This document shows, one piece after another, positions 25,478-35,414 of a stretch of 64,000 bases of DNA; the first letter of the stretch is position 1, and each line of letters starts with the position of its first letter. The position numbers and the translations under genes were made by a program. The notes under the pieces are model-generated. The model had not been told where the DNA came from. It worked only from the letters and a program-made list of their open reading frames with translations, and did not search any database. Where the stretch lies: the NCBI GenBank assembly GCA_002471255.1, contig DKPP01000002.1, forward strand, positions 89,623 to 153,622. The letters run 5' to 3'. The DNA comes from Akkermansiaceae bacterium UBA7331 (GTDB taxonomy: Bacteria > Verrucomicrobiota > Verrucomicrobiia > Verrucomicrobiales > Akkermansiaceae).

Positions 25478-27016
25478 TTATTTTGCGTTAGGCTGAACTG
25501 ATTTTATTAGGCTACTATCCATTTTATGTGGATTAGTACGGAATTGAAAAACTGGGAGACCTACCTTGTTAACCAAATTGGGTGAAACGAATGTCGACCA
25601 ACAGTATCGAATATTGACGGGTTTTTTGACATCCGGGGATGTTAATGAAATGATGTCATTTTTTTCTATTTCAGCTATAGACGGCTTAAAGATCCCATCT
25701 TGACCTGCTATTTCAAATCCAACAGGTGCCTTTTTATCGATGGTTGTGAGTCCTTTTGCGTTGTCGAAGGAGATGAAGGCCTTTTCTCCTTTGATCGTCC
25801 ATTTTTTGAGCGTTGGAAATTTTCCTTCAATCGGGAGATTGTAAATGCTTGTTGCAATGAGATCTGCTGTACGTTTCCCAACTTCAATTTTTTCCGGTGG
25901 ATGAATGTCCCCATCAGTGCTACCAAGATCAATTGTGTTGATGGTTAGAACATTTGGGATATGTGTAGCGGCTAAAGCCTGAACTTCACGAAATTCGGGC
26001 CAGTAGGGGCGACCTCCATTAATTCGTGGAAGCTGAATCATTACAAATGGCAGTGTTTCCTGACGGAAAGCTGTGCGCCAAGATTTAATCAACCTTGTAA
26101 GGATCAAAAAATGTAATTCGTTGTCGTTAACTTCCGCATCGGTTTCACCCTGATACCAGAGAACACCTGTGATAGGAAAATTTACCATCCATGATATACC
26201 CGTTTTAAAGAGGTAGGCTGGTTTAAATGGATGGTTTACATCGGTCTTATTGTTTAGGTTGACTTTGGCTGCTTCTCTTGCCCACGGTGCGACAAATTTA
26301 GATTCAAGCCAGTCTGCGCCTCTTAATGGTGCAAATTCAGGGGTGGCTTCTATTTCGGAAGGCGGAAGCCAGGCTGCCATTTCCGAACCACCCATTGATG
26401 TATGAATGATGCCGACGGGAATGTTAAGTTTCTTTTGAAGATCTCGTGCAAAATAGTAAGCCACAGCAGAGCAAGGTGCTGCCGATTGTGGTGATGAAAC
26501 TTGCCATGTGCCTTGAAAATAGGCATCTTCCTTTAGGTTATCGAAATCCTTTTGTGTATAGACGCCGGGATAGGCATCAACCTGAGGTACGTTGTTGAAA
26601 ATACGAAGTTGATTATTATCCGCTGCCGGAATTGATGTTTTACCCGATGGGGTGCTACTAAGACTCCATTTCATGTTAGACTGTCCTGAGGCTAGCCAGA
26701 CTTCTCCTATTAAGATATCATTCAAAGAGACTGACTCACCATCTTGAGTAACAGTTACCGATTGAGGTGTGGCGTTTGCTTTTTGGGCAGGGAATGAGGC
26801 TGACCATTCACCCTTTTCATTTGGTGTTATCGTTAGTGTTTTTTCAGAAAAAGTGACTTTAACCGGTAATTCTGGTATCGCTGTTCCTGAAAAGACAATA
26901 GGTTTGTTACGAGGGATGACCATATGTGATCCAAAAACTCGATCGAATTCCGGAGCTGCTAATAAAGTTTGAATGAGGCTGATACAAGTGCAGGTAAGAA
27001 TGAGATGTTTCTTCAT
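25478..27016 (-). CDS. Sialate O-acetylesterase, exported
   Basis: About 512 residues from MKKHLILTCTCISLIQTLLAAPEFDRVFG, a signal peptide then mature start. The SASA domain shows the nucleophile motif GEVWLASGQSNMKWS at about residue 110, GVLWYQGETDAE and a C-terminal WPEFREVQ / DLGSTDGDIHPPEK segment holding the Asp-His of the triad. An N-terminal beta-sandwich (residues 25-105) precedes it. It removes O-acetyl groups from sialic acid, making it accessible to sialidase; a GH33 sialidase is at 58697. Confidence 0.9.
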   Translation of the reverse strand: MKKHLILTCTCISLIQTLLAAPEFDRVFGSHMVIPRNKPIVFSGTAIPELPVKVTFSEKTLTITPNEKGEWSASFPAQKANATPQSVTVTQDGESVSLNDILIGEVWLASGQSNMKWSLSSTPSGKTSIPAADNNQLRIFNNVPQVDAYPGVYTQKDFDNLKEDAYFQGTWQVSSPQSAAPCSAVAYYFARDLQKKLNIPVGIIHTSMGGSEMAAWLPPSEIEATPEFAPLRGADWLESKFVAPWAREAAKVNLNNKTDVNHPFKPAYLFKTGISWMVNFPITGVLWYQGETDAEVNDNELHFLILTRLIKSWRTAFRQETLPFVMIQLPRINGGRPYWPEFREVQALAATHIPNVLTINTIDLGSTDGDIHPPEKIEVGKRTADLIATSIYNLPIEGKFPTLKKWTIKGEKAFISFDNAKGLTTIDKKAPVGFEIAGQDGIFKPSIAEIEKNDIISLTSPDVKKPVNIRYCWSTFVSPNLVNKVGLPVFQFRTNPHKMDSSLIKSVQPNAK

Positions 27017-27242
27017 GTTATAGAGGGGTGTCAAAAACAAAAATGCTAATGTTTTTAAAGTAAAAAACGTCAGCAGTTTATTGAATCTATATTATGCATC
27101 TTTGTCGAGTCAATCAAAATTATCGAAGAATGATGCTAATTAAAATATTAAAAATTCATTGACGTGCTGACTTTCGTTTAGTAGTAATGGAAGCTACGTC
27201 TATTTTTTTTAGATTAAAAATATCGAAATATATGTTTGCATT

Positions 27243-28052
27243 ATGAAGAGGTTATTTATTTTATCCTTATTATCTGTATCTCTTGCATCCGGCGCATTAT
27301 CTAGTTCCGTTACATGGACTGGTAATGGTGGAGATACATCCTTTGGCAATGCTTCCAATTGGAATGGAGGCGTGCCCACAGCAGGATCTACTATCAATAT
27401 TAGCGGAACTGGCGTAACGATTGAAGGAATTACTAACACAATCACAGGTAGTCATGTTGTTGTGGGTGATAATTCTACAGTGACACTCAATAGTAATGTT
27501 GGGGATTATGCTCCTAGTATAGCGAGTTACACCGTAGGTAATGGCTCTACCTTAAAGATGGAGGCAACCAATGGTTATAATTGGGACAGCAAAACGATTG
27601 ATGTAAATTTAAACGAAACCGGGAAAATCATTTTTTGGAATCAGTCACACAATTTACAATTGTCCCATTTCAATCTGACGATCAGCATAGGAGTTAATAC
27701 TCCCATAAATCAAGTTTTCTCGAGAGAATTGATGTATTTTTCCTATAGTACCGTAAATAATTTAACGAATGGTGTAAATGCTGCTTTTGATTTAGATAGT
27801 TTATCTTTAACTATTGATGGTATTAGCGGAATGACTCAAGTTGCTACCGTAATTAATGGCGATTTAAACAACACGCTAGAAGGCTTATCTACTGATGATT
27901 TGAATGCTGGCGAATATCGTTTGGTTGTTACAAAAGGGGAACATGGTGATAGTACTAAAGTATGGGTACAATATAAGGTTATTCCTGAACCAACTTCTGC
28001 TTCATTAGGTGTATTAGGTTTGGGGTGCTTGATATGGCGCCGTCGTCGTTAG
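27243..28052 (+). CDS. PEP-CTERM secreted protein
   Basis: 269 residues: signal peptide MKRLFILSLLSVSLASGA, an autotransporter-like beta-rich body (SVTWTGNGGDTSFGNASNWNGGVPTAG, the repeat start found in verrucomicrobial surface proteins), and the C-terminal sorting tail VIPEPTSASLGVLGLGCLIW followed by four Arg. The PEP-CTERM tail marks it for exosortase/archaeosortase-type processing and surface or matrix display. Ligand unknown. It lies 80 bp before the GH89 gene, with no clear terminator between. Confidence 0.88.
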   Translation: MKRLFILSLLSVSLASGALSSSVTWTGNGGDTSFGNASNWNGGVPTAGSTINISGTGVTIEGITNTITGSHVVVGDNSTVTLNSNVGDYAPSIASYTVGNGSTLKMEATNGYNWDSKTIDVNLNETGKIIFWNQSHNLQLSHFNLTISIGVNTPINQVFSRELMYFSYSTVNNLTNGVNAAFDLDSLSLTIDGISGMTQVATVINGDLNNTLEGLSTDDLNAGEYRLVVTKGEHGDSTKVWVQYKVIPEPTSASLGVLGLGCLIWRRRR

Positions 28053-28134
28053 TATGTAAAATTTATACTAATATGATCACGTATACAGGAAACTGTTTGA
28101 TAGAATTAAATTAATAAAATCGTATAGAAATTAT

Positions 28135-30648
28135 ATGCAGAAACGAAAATTCGCTTTTGGTATTGCCTTTGCCTTAAGTTTAATCCAGTTAGGTTTGGCT
28201 GGAGATATAGACGCCGCTCATGATGTAATTAAACGCTTTGCTGGAGGAAAACAATTACCGGTAGAGTTGAAAAAATCTGATTCAAATTCCCCTTTCCCTT
28301 ATTATGAAGCCAAAGTGGTAGACAATATGTTGATGATTAATGGATCATCCGGTGTCTCAGTTTGTAAGGGTTTTTATGATTATGTGCGATCAAATGGGTT
28401 AGGTATCAGCTCATGGAGTGGTAACCGTTTAGATTGGAAAACGCCTTTAGTAAAAGGCTATCAAAAAAAAGTCGTCTCTCCATTTAGAGATCACTATTAC
28501 TTTAATGTGGTGACTTACGGTTACACGATGCCATATTGGGATTGGGCTCGATGGGAGAAGGAAATTGATTGGATGGCCTTACATGGTATGGATATGCCTC
28601 TTGCATTGGTTGCTCAGGAAGCGATTACAGCTCGTGTGTTTAAAAAACTCGGCCTCACAGATGATGAAATTTCTAATTATTTCGTAGGACCGGCACACTT
28701 ACCATGGATGCGTATGGGTAATATCAGTGGCATTGATGGACCATTGCAGGAAGGTTGGCATAAGAATCAAGTACAGTTACAGCATAAGATTCTTAAGCGC
28801 ATGCGTTCTTTGGGGATGAAACCTATTTGTCCGGGCTTTGCAGGATTTGTGCCTGAAGCTATCAAGCGCATTTATCCTGACGTAAACATTGTCCAGACAA
28901 GATGGGCAGGAGCTTTCAAAAATTGGATGCTTTCCCCTGAGCAAGATCTATTCGTTACAATCGGTGAAATGTTTATCAAAGAATGGGAAAAGGAGTTTGG
29001 TAAAAATAACTATTATCTGGTAGATAGTTTTAACGAAATGGAAATTCCATTTCCTCCTCATGGTACCAAAGAACGTACCGACCTCTTGGAGAATTATGGT
29101 AAACAAGTCTATAAATCCATTAAAAATGGCAACCCTGATGCTGTGTGGGTAATGCAGGGCTGGATGTTTGGGTATCAACGTAATATTTGGGATCAAGCGA
29201 CATTGGGTGCTTTGGTAAAGGCCGTGCCTAATGATAAAATGATCTTGTTGGATCTGGCTGTAGATTATAACAAACATTTTTGGCACAATGGCTACAACTG
29301 GGATTTGCACAAAGGTTTTTATAATAAAGAATGGGTCTATAGTGTGATTCCTAATATGGGCGGTAAATCCGGACATACGGGTGTCTTAGAGTTTTATGCC
29401 AATGGACATTTGGAAGCTTTAAAATCACCGAATAAAGGCAATTTAGTTGGTTTTGGTATGGCTCCTGAAGGGATTGAAAATAACGAAGTTATTTATGAGC
29501 TCTTAGCAGATGCAGGTTGGACTGATCAGCCGATTGATTTGAATAAATGGTTAGCTCAATATGATGTTTGCCGTTATGGTAAAAATACCGAGCAATTGAC
29601 GTCTTACTGGAATAATATGCTGAAATCCGTTTATGGTTCCTTTACCGACCATCCTCGTTTCAATTGGCAATTCCGTCCGGGTAATGTCCGCCGTGGTAGT
29701 ATTAAGATTTGTGCAGAATATGATGCTGCTATGAAAGATTTCTTAGCTGCTGCTCCTTCTTTCAAAAAAAATCGATTATATCTCCATGATTTGCAGGAAA
29801 TGGGAGCTATGTATCTCGGTGGCAAACTTGAATTATTAAGTGTACAAATCGAAGAAGATTTAGTAGCCAACCGTAAGGATGAAGCTAAGAAAAAAATGGA
29901 ACAATTCAAAACTATCATGCTAGGCATGGATCGTTTGTTAGTTTCCCATCCTACTCTTACGCTGAACTCATGGTTGAAAAACCCGATTAACCTAGATAAG
30001 CAATCAGGCGGAAAACATGGTTATGAAAAGAATGCACGTCGTTTAGTCACTATCTGGGGGCCTCCTGTTGATGATTATGCGGCTCGTATTTGGTCCGGTT
30101 TGATTCGTGATTACTATTGGCCACGTTGGGATATGTACTTCCAAAATAAATTGGGGGCTGCACATAACATCTCTGCATGGGAACATAAATGGGTTACTGA
30201 GATGAATGGAGTCAGTGCTTTGAAACCATATCCTAACATCGTGGAAGCTGCGGCTTCTTTGATTGATTACGCTGATAAAGCTGTGAATGGCACTGCCGGT
30301 CAAGATGAAGGTGTCATTGGTCAATGGAGCCAAGATTCTCTTCAAGCGGAATCTACGTCTTTGGAGTTCGGTATCTCTATGGCCCAAGTTAAAAAGGCAA
30401 AGGGTATTAAATTGACCGTTGTTCAAGGTGACGGACAAAATGAAATCGTTTCTGCCAAATTGATTATGGATGGTCAGGATATTCCGTTGAAATTGAACTC
30501 TGACGTGTTGTCCTCATCTAAAAAGAATGTGCAGGCTACTTGGTCATTACCTGCGGGTGTGACTGGGAATAATGAAAGTAAATTGGTCATCTCCGTGAAA
30601 AAGAAAAATGATCGACCTTTATCGGTGAAGGTTTCATTACTTCCTTAA
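28135..30648 (+). CDS. Secreted alpha-N-acetylglucosaminidase, GH89
   Basis: 837 residues, signal peptide MQKRKFAFGIAFALSLIQLGLAG. NAGLU-family markers: YTMPYWDWARWEKEIDWMALHGMDMPLA, GPAHLPWMRMGNISG, CPGFAGFVPEA, LVDSFNEMEIPFPP with a candidate catalytic Glu near residue 300, WVMQGWMFG, and GFGMAPEGIENNEVIYEL with a second conserved acid near 450. It removes alpha-linked GlcNAc, as found capping gastric mucin glycans. A beta-rich extra domain closes the protein. No anchor motif is visible. Confidence 0.94.
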   Translation: MQKRKFAFGIAFALSLIQLGLAGDIDAAHDVIKRFAGGKQLPVELKKSDSNSPFPYYEAKVVDNMLMINGSSGVSVCKGFYDYVRSNGLGISSWSGNRLDWKTPLVKGYQKKVVSPFRDHYYFNVVTYGYTMPYWDWARWEKEIDWMALHGMDMPLALVAQEAITARVFKKLGLTDDEISNYFVGPAHLPWMRMGNISGIDGPLQEGWHKNQVQLQHKILKRMRSLGMKPICPGFAGFVPEAIKRIYPDVNIVQTRWAGAFKNWMLSPEQDLFVTIGEMFIKEWEKEFGKNNYYLVDSFNEMEIPFPPHGTKERTDLLENYGKQVYKSIKNGNPDAVWVMQGWMFGYQRNIWDQATLGALVKAVPNDKMILLDLAVDYNKHFWHNGYNWDLHKGFYNKEWVYSVIPNMGGKSGHTGVLEFYANGHLEALKSPNKGNLVGFGMAPEGIENNEVIYELLADAGWTDQPIDLNKWLAQYDVCRYGKNTEQLTSYWNNMLKSVYGSFTDHPRFNWQFRPGNVRRGSIKICAEYDAAMKDFLAAAPSFKKNRLYLHDLQEMGAMYLGGKLELLSVQIEEDLVANRKDEAKKKMEQFKTIMLGMDRLLVSHPTLTLNSWLKNPINLDKQSGGKHGYEKNARRLVTIWGPPVDDYAARIWSGLIRDYYWPRWDMYFQNKLGAAHNISAWEHKWVTEMNGVSALKPYPNIVEAAASLIDYADKAVNGTAGQDEGVIGQWSQDSLQAESTSLEFGISMAQVKKAKGIKLTVVQGDGQNEIVSAKLIMDGQDIPLKLNSDVLSSSKKNVQATWSLPAGVTGNNESKLVISVKKKNDRPLSVKVSLLP

Positions 30649-30692
30649 TTTTACGTCATCTTACATCAAAATATAGACTAATCTGGTCTTAC

Positions 30693-30729
30693 TTACGGCA
30701 CCTTGAATACAGGGTGCCGTAATTTTTTT
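30693..30729 (+). terminator. Terminator after the GH89 gene
   Basis: TTACGGCACC pairs with GGTGCCGTAA, followed by seven T. Confidence 0.92.
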
Positions 30730-30743
30730 AACGAATTAGTTAT

Positions 30744-31247
30744 ATGATCATCACAAGCACAGGTATAAAAGATGGAATAATTGATAATCGTTATGGCAAG
30801 CATGGTAGCGCTTTTGACATAAACGGTGTTCCTTCGTATTCTTTGCCATTTAAAGTTGAGCAAGCACCTAAAGGTATGAAGTGTTTTGCTCTCTTATTGG
30901 AGGACAAAGATGCTTTTCCGGTTAGTAATGGTTTTTCGTGGATTCATTGGACGGCTGTCAATATTACTCGAAATGAATTAAAAGATAACGAAAGCCGTAC
31001 GGCAACTGATTTCATACAGGGTGTGAATAGTTGGATTAGTATGCAAGGCGGTAGCTTAAAGAGAGAACATTGTCGCTATTATGGGGGGATGACTCCACCT
31101 GATAAGCCACATATTTATGAATTACATGTATTTGCACTGAATTCTATGTTGGATCTACAAAATGGATTTAATATGAATGAGATGTTCCATCTTATGAGAC
31201 CTCATATCTTAGAGACATCAACTTTATTAGGCATTTATCCTAATTAA
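30744..31247 (+). CDS. YbhB/YbcL-type phosphatidylethanolamine-binding (PEBP) protein
   Basis: 167 residues. The family core is visible as YSLPFKVEQAPKGMKCFALLLEDKDA, SWIHWTAVNI, YYGGMTPPDKPHIYELHVFALN. Bacterial members are small, cytoplasmic or periplasmic ligand-binding proteins of unclear role. No signal peptide. Starts 15 bp after a terminator, so it has its own promoter, not pinpointed. Confidence 0.88.
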   Translation: MIITSTGIKDGIIDNRYGKHGSAFDINGVPSYSLPFKVEQAPKGMKCFALLLEDKDAFPVSNGFSWIHWTAVNITRNELKDNESRTATDFIQGVNSWISMQGGSLKREHCRYYGGMTPPDKPHIYELHVFALNSMLDLQNGFNMNEMFHLMRPHILETSTLLGIYPN

Positions 31248-31379
31248 TTTATTTTAAATTCACGTTTTTATATGAGTTATATTCGATCATGAATATGACA
31301 AACTAAAAAACATTCTAGATAGCCAAAATTTGACTTCAATTGATATAGTAATAACAACATTTTGTCCTATATACTTAAT

Positions 31380-33227
31380 ATGAGTACTCAAACACACACA
31401 TTTCAAGCTGAGGTTCGTCAGTTGTTGGATATTGTTATCCATGCGCTGTATAGTGATCGCGAAATTTTTATTCGCGAACTTGTTTCTAATGCTTCTGATG
31501 CCTTGGAAAAATTACGAGTCAAGCAATTGACCGAGACTGATATTTACGAACCGGGTAAGCCTCTTGGCATTTCCATTTCGGTAAACGCAGATGATAATAC
31601 TATTACCATTGGCGATAGTGGTATTGGTATGACCCAAGATGAGTTGATTGAAAATTTGGGAACTATTGCTCATTCCGGTACGAAAAAGTTCTTAGAAGCC
31701 TTGAAAAATGCGCAGGGTAATTCCGATTTGATCGGTCAATTCGGTGTAGGTTTTTATAGCTCTTTTATGGTCGCTGATAAGGTCGAAGTTTTGACCCGTT
31801 CTTATAAGCCTGACGCCCCTTGCCTCAAATGGGTAAGTGACGGTAAAGAAGGCTATACCATCACTCAAGAGGATGAAGTAACGGAACGCTTAGATCGTGG
31901 TACTCAAATCACGATTTATTTGAAAGATGAATATAAAGAGTTTTCTCAAGAGCACCGCGTAAAAGGTATTTTACGTCGTTATTCCAACTTTGTAGGATTC
32001 CCAATCGAGTTTGCGGGAGAGAGAATCAATACCGTGGAAGCCATTTGGGCTAAATCCAAATCTGAAGTTAAACCGGAAGAATATGATGAGTTTTATGAAT
32101 TCATCGCCCACACGGATGAAAAACCATTGTCTTACATGCATTTTAGCGCTGATGCGCCGATCATGTTGCAATCCTTACTTTTCATTCCTAAGAAAAATCC
32201 TGAGGCCTTTGGATTTGGTCGTGTAGATCCAAATGTATCTTTGTATTGTAAACGTGTATTGATTGATGCCAAACCTGAGGGCTTATTACCTGAGTGGTTG
32301 CGTTTCTTAAATGGTGTGGTCGATAGCGAAGATTTGCCATTGAATATTTCCCGTGAAATGTTGCAAGATAGCACGATCGTACGCAAAATCAGTGACATTA
32401 TTACAAAGCGTTTCATCAAGCATCTTGAAAAATTGGCGAAAGATGAAACGGAAACCTACAAAGAGTTTTATGAACAATTTTCACGTTTCCTTAAAGAAGG
32501 TATCGTAACTTCATGGCCTCATAAGGAATCTTTAGGTAAATTGCTTCGTTTTGAATCAACCATGACGGAACCCGGCCAATTGACCTCCTTTGCCGATTAT
32601 GTTTCTCGTATGAAGGAAGACCAAAAAGACATTTATGTTTTAACCGGTCCTTCTCGCACTCATTTGGAAAATAGCCCTTATTTAGAAGCCTTTAAGGTTC
32701 GTGGTCTTGAAGTAGCCTTCTTTACCGACAATGGCGATGAGTTCGTACTTGATTCTTTATCTAGCGTGGACGGTAAGCCTGTAACTTTGATTGATCGTGC
32801 TAGCGTCGAATTGCCTGAAACGGAAGAAGAAGCTGCTGAAGCATTAAGCCAAACGGAATCCGAGTCGTTGACTGATTGGTTAAAGAATCGTTTCGACGGT
32901 AAATTCAATAAAGTCGTTTTAGGTAAACGTCTCGTTTCCGGTGCCGCCGTAGCATTACATGGTCAAGATGATATGGGACCTGAAATGCGTGCTTATATGC
33001 GTGCTATGGGTCAAGAAATTCCGGAATCTCATCCTGAGTTGGAATTGAACCCGAAAAATCCGCTTGTTAAGAAGCTTGCTGAAATGCATCACGAAAATCC
33101 GGAACTTGCCGGTTTAGTCGCAGATCAAATTGCCAATACAGCGTTATTGCGCGCAGGTATGTTAGACGATCCTGCCCAATTGGCTAATACATCTCAGGAG
33201 TTATTAGAAAAACTCCTTTTAAAATAA
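31380..33227 (+). CDS. htpG: Molecular chaperone HtpG (Hsp90)
   Basis: 615 residues from MSTQTHTFQAEVRQLLDIVIHALYSDREIFIRELVSNASDAL. GHKL ATPase motifs follow: IGDSGIGMTQDEL, NLGTIAHSGTKKF, IGQFGVGFYSSFMVADKV. Middle-domain marker: VDSEDLPLNISREMLQD. The C-terminal dimerisation region is complete. ATP-driven cytoplasmic chaperone. Start at ATG 31380; an upstream TTG adds only six residues. A possible promoter is TTGACT (31330-31335) with TAACAA (31352-31357). No heat-shock CIRCE repeat is seen. Confidence 0.98.
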   Translation: MSTQTHTFQAEVRQLLDIVIHALYSDREIFIRELVSNASDALEKLRVKQLTETDIYEPGKPLGISISVNADDNTITIGDSGIGMTQDELIENLGTIAHSGTKKFLEALKNAQGNSDLIGQFGVGFYSSFMVADKVEVLTRSYKPDAPCLKWVSDGKEGYTITQEDEVTERLDRGTQITIYLKDEYKEFSQEHRVKGILRRYSNFVGFPIEFAGERINTVEAIWAKSKSEVKPEEYDEFYEFIAHTDEKPLSYMHFSADAPIMLQSLLFIPKKNPEAFGFGRVDPNVSLYCKRVLIDAKPEGLLPEWLRFLNGVVDSEDLPLNISREMLQDSTIVRKISDIITKRFIKHLEKLAKDETETYKEFYEQFSRFLKEGIVTSWPHKESLGKLLRFESTMTEPGQLTSFADYVSRMKEDQKDIYVLTGPSRTHLENSPYLEAFKVRGLEVAFFTDNGDEFVLDSLSSVDGKPVTLIDRASVELPETEEEAAEALSQTESESLTDWLKNRFDGKFNKVVLGKRLVSGAAVALHGQDDMGPEMRAYMRAMGQEIPESHPELELNPKNPLVKKLAEMHHENPELAGLVADQIANTALLRAGMLDDPAQLANTSQELLEKLLLK

Positions 33228-33248
33228 GATAGCATTAATTAATAAAGC

Positions 33249-33286
33249 AAGCCCATCTATAATAATGTTTGTTTATAGATGGGCTT
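33249..33286 (+). terminator. Hairpin after htpG
   Basis: AAGCCCATCTATAA pairs with TTATAGATGGGCTT; the following sequence is only moderately T-rich (GATCTTTT). Confidence 0.75.
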
Positions 33287-33344
33287 GATCTTTTATAAAG
33301 AATTCGAGATTGAATGACTCATTGTTTCATTTTATAGTAAATTC

Positions 33345-34157
33345 ATGTTGGCGTCGACGCATGCTTTTTTACATTTGGTCATCAATTTGCCTTCTTCTAG
33401 CCAGAGAAGAACTGAGGTTCTAGAACAAGCTCATAAGTTGAACTTGTCACCACAGTTTGTTGACGGTGAGATTTTTGATGAAACCAAACAATATTTGGGA
33501 GTATGTGATAAAAAGAGGCGGAGTAAATTCACTTCACGACCTATCGGTAGGGGAGAGCACGGGTGTTTAGTGAGCCATTTGAAAGCCTTAGATTTGTTCT
33601 TGCAAAGCGATTATGAGTATTGCGTCATTTGTGAAGACGATGTCAATTTTGAAGAATCTTTTTTAGATGATGTTCAGTATGTGATCTCTCATACTCAAGG
33701 GTGGGATATTTTGAAATTATACAATGAAGGTAATAAGTTTACTACGATCTTACCTTTACCTGATATTGATAAGGAAATCTGTATTGCTAAAAAAATCTCA
33801 TGGGGTGCCTTATGTAATCTTTATACGAGAAAAGCAGCGGAGACGATCTTAAAGGCATCGAAAACGTACATTTATACATGGGATCCTCATTTATTGAATG
33901 TGGCAATCAATCATGATTTGGTCTTTGGTAATGTGTTCCCCAATTTGATTCATCCTAATGAGCATAATGATCATAGCACAATTGCAGAAATGAACGCCCA
34001 ACCCATGCCTCAAGTAGTAGCGACCGTAGAGGATTTCCATGCGGACTGGAAAATTTATTGGCTCGGTAGGTTTAAAGTGTGGCACCATTCCTTCGGTAAA
34101 TGGACGATGCAACGTCGTTTGCAACGTCATGTGCGATTATCTAATGGAGCTAAATAA
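33345..34157 (+). CDS. Glycosyltransferase family 25 (LPS-type)
   Basis: 270 residues. GT25 markers: VINLPSSSQRR at the start, IGRGEHGCLVSHLKALDLFL, and the DxD-like CVICEDDVNFEESF. A late DPHLLNV and NDHSTI fit the family end. Members transfer hexoses onto LPS or capsule. It is followed by a membrane-anchored propeller-like protein 18 bp later, probably as a two-gene operon. Confidence 0.88.
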   Translation: MLASTHAFLHLVINLPSSSQRRTEVLEQAHKLNLSPQFVDGEIFDETKQYLGVCDKKRRSKFTSRPIGRGEHGCLVSHLKALDLFLQSDYEYCVICEDDVNFEESFLDDVQYVISHTQGWDILKLYNEGNKFTTILPLPDIDKEICIAKKISWGALCNLYTRKAAETILKASKTYIYTWDPHLLNVAINHDLVFGNVFPNLIHPNEHNDHSTIAEMNAQPMPQVVATVEDFHADWKIYWLGRFKVWHHSFGKWTMQRRLQRHVRLSNGAK

Positions 34158-34175
34158 TTTAATCAAATTCCTCGT

Positions 34176-35339
34176 ATGATGTGGATTCTATATATTTGTG
34201 CGGTCTTGCCGCTTTTGGTTATATGCGACATTGCCTATCGTTTTATACGATTTCAACGCCAAGCTTTGCCCCTTGATATTAAGTGCTTTTCACCTTATGA
34301 TGAGCCATTTCATCCTTGTGTGCTATATTTTAAAGAAGGTTTTGGCGGTTATAAGTATTGGATGGCGGAAACACCTTTGCCAAAAGTGGGGCTTCCTTAC
34401 AGTGAACGATGGGAATGTCCGACAATACACGTTTCGAATAATGGAGTGGATTGGTTGCCCGGGGTAGAGGACTCCTTTCCGTTAGCCGATTTGACGCCTG
34501 ATGAGATTGAAGCAAAATGTTATTATTCTGATCCGCACCTTGTTTATGCCAAAGATAAACTTGAATGTTGGTATCGTTTTTGTCGCATGGACGGCTCTAC
34601 CATCGTAGAAACAAAATTTTTAAGAAGAATTACTTCGGATGGAATTGTGTGGAGTCAACCTGAGCTTTTGTGTCAGTGGTATCATCAGTATGATGAGGAC
34701 AATATCAAACACTCGGCGACAGAATTGCTCTTTGATAATGTGCGCGCCGGTGATATTGATAGACAATTAGTGTTAAGTCCTTCTGTAGAATATGATGGTG
34801 CACTTTATCATATGTGGTACTGCGTACAAGATAATGCAGGGCAATTACATGTGGCTTATTCGACGTCTTCTGATGCCCAGCATTGGGAAGATCGCAATAT
34901 TTGTGAGTTGCAGGGTGGAAACCATTTGCGACCATGGCATTTAAGTGTTTTAACCTACGAAGATTCTTTTTATCTTACCTTGTATGATGCCAAGGTGAGG
35001 GATGTAAGCTTATGGGAAGGAAAAGATCCTATGCATTTTCAATTTAGCAAATGCCTTTTAAGTACGAAAAAAGTTTTGGGTTGCCCTTATTCACGACGAC
35101 TTTATCGCTCTAGTCTGGTGAATGATGGCGAATGGAAATTATATTATAGCGCAGAATCTCACAATAAAGCGTCCATTGGGTTGATGCATGGTCGAGATTT
35201 GATGAATTTAAAACAAAGCCGTATTAACCATCGATTTGAACTGAAAAAATTCTGGCAAGAATATTGCAGTTATTTGGATTTTAAGAAAAAGAGATTGGCT
35301 CCAAAGTTTGCTAAAATTTTTAAAATTCCTAAAAAATAA
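34176..35339 (+). CDS. Membrane-anchored five-bladed propeller-like (glycosidase-fold) protein
   Basis: 387 residues with an N-terminal hydrophobic helix (WILYICAVLPLLVICDIAYRF) that looks uncleaved. The rest shows repeated propeller-like segments: HPCVLYFKEGFGGYKYWMAETP, DPHLVYAKDKLECWYRF, LSPSVEYDGALYHMWYC, LSVLTYEDSFYLTLYDA and LYRSSLVNDGEWKLYYSAES. These resemble GH43-type or other five-bladed beta-propellers. No catalytic triad is assigned with confidence. Being next to GT25 suggests a role in surface polysaccharide building or trimming. Confidence 0.65.
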   Translation: MMWILYICAVLPLLVICDIAYRFIRFQRQALPLDIKCFSPYDEPFHPCVLYFKEGFGGYKYWMAETPLPKVGLPYSERWECPTIHVSNNGVDWLPGVEDSFPLADLTPDEIEAKCYYSDPHLVYAKDKLECWYRFCRMDGSTIVETKFLRRITSDGIVWSQPELLCQWYHQYDEDNIKHSATELLFDNVRAGDIDRQLVLSPSVEYDGALYHMWYCVQDNAGQLHVAYSTSSDAQHWEDRNICELQGGNHLRPWHLSVLTYEDSFYLTLYDAKVRDVSLWEGKDPMHFQFSKCLLSTKKVLGCPYSRRLYRSSLVNDGEWKLYYSAESHNKASIGLMHGRDLMNLKQSRINHRFELKKFWQEYCSYLDFKKKRLAPKFAKIFKIPKK

Positions 35340-35362
35340 TACTCACGTATGTTCGCATAAGC

Positions 35363-35397
35363 AAATCCCCATGCTTAGTTGACAAGCATGGGGATTT
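35363..35397. terminator. Hairpin between the propeller-like protein and the GH63-like gene
   Basis: AAATCCCCATGCTT pairs with AAGCATGGGGATTT around seven bases. It sits between two convergent genes and may serve both. Confidence 0.8.
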
Positions 35398-35414
35398 CTT
35401 GTTTGCACAGAATG

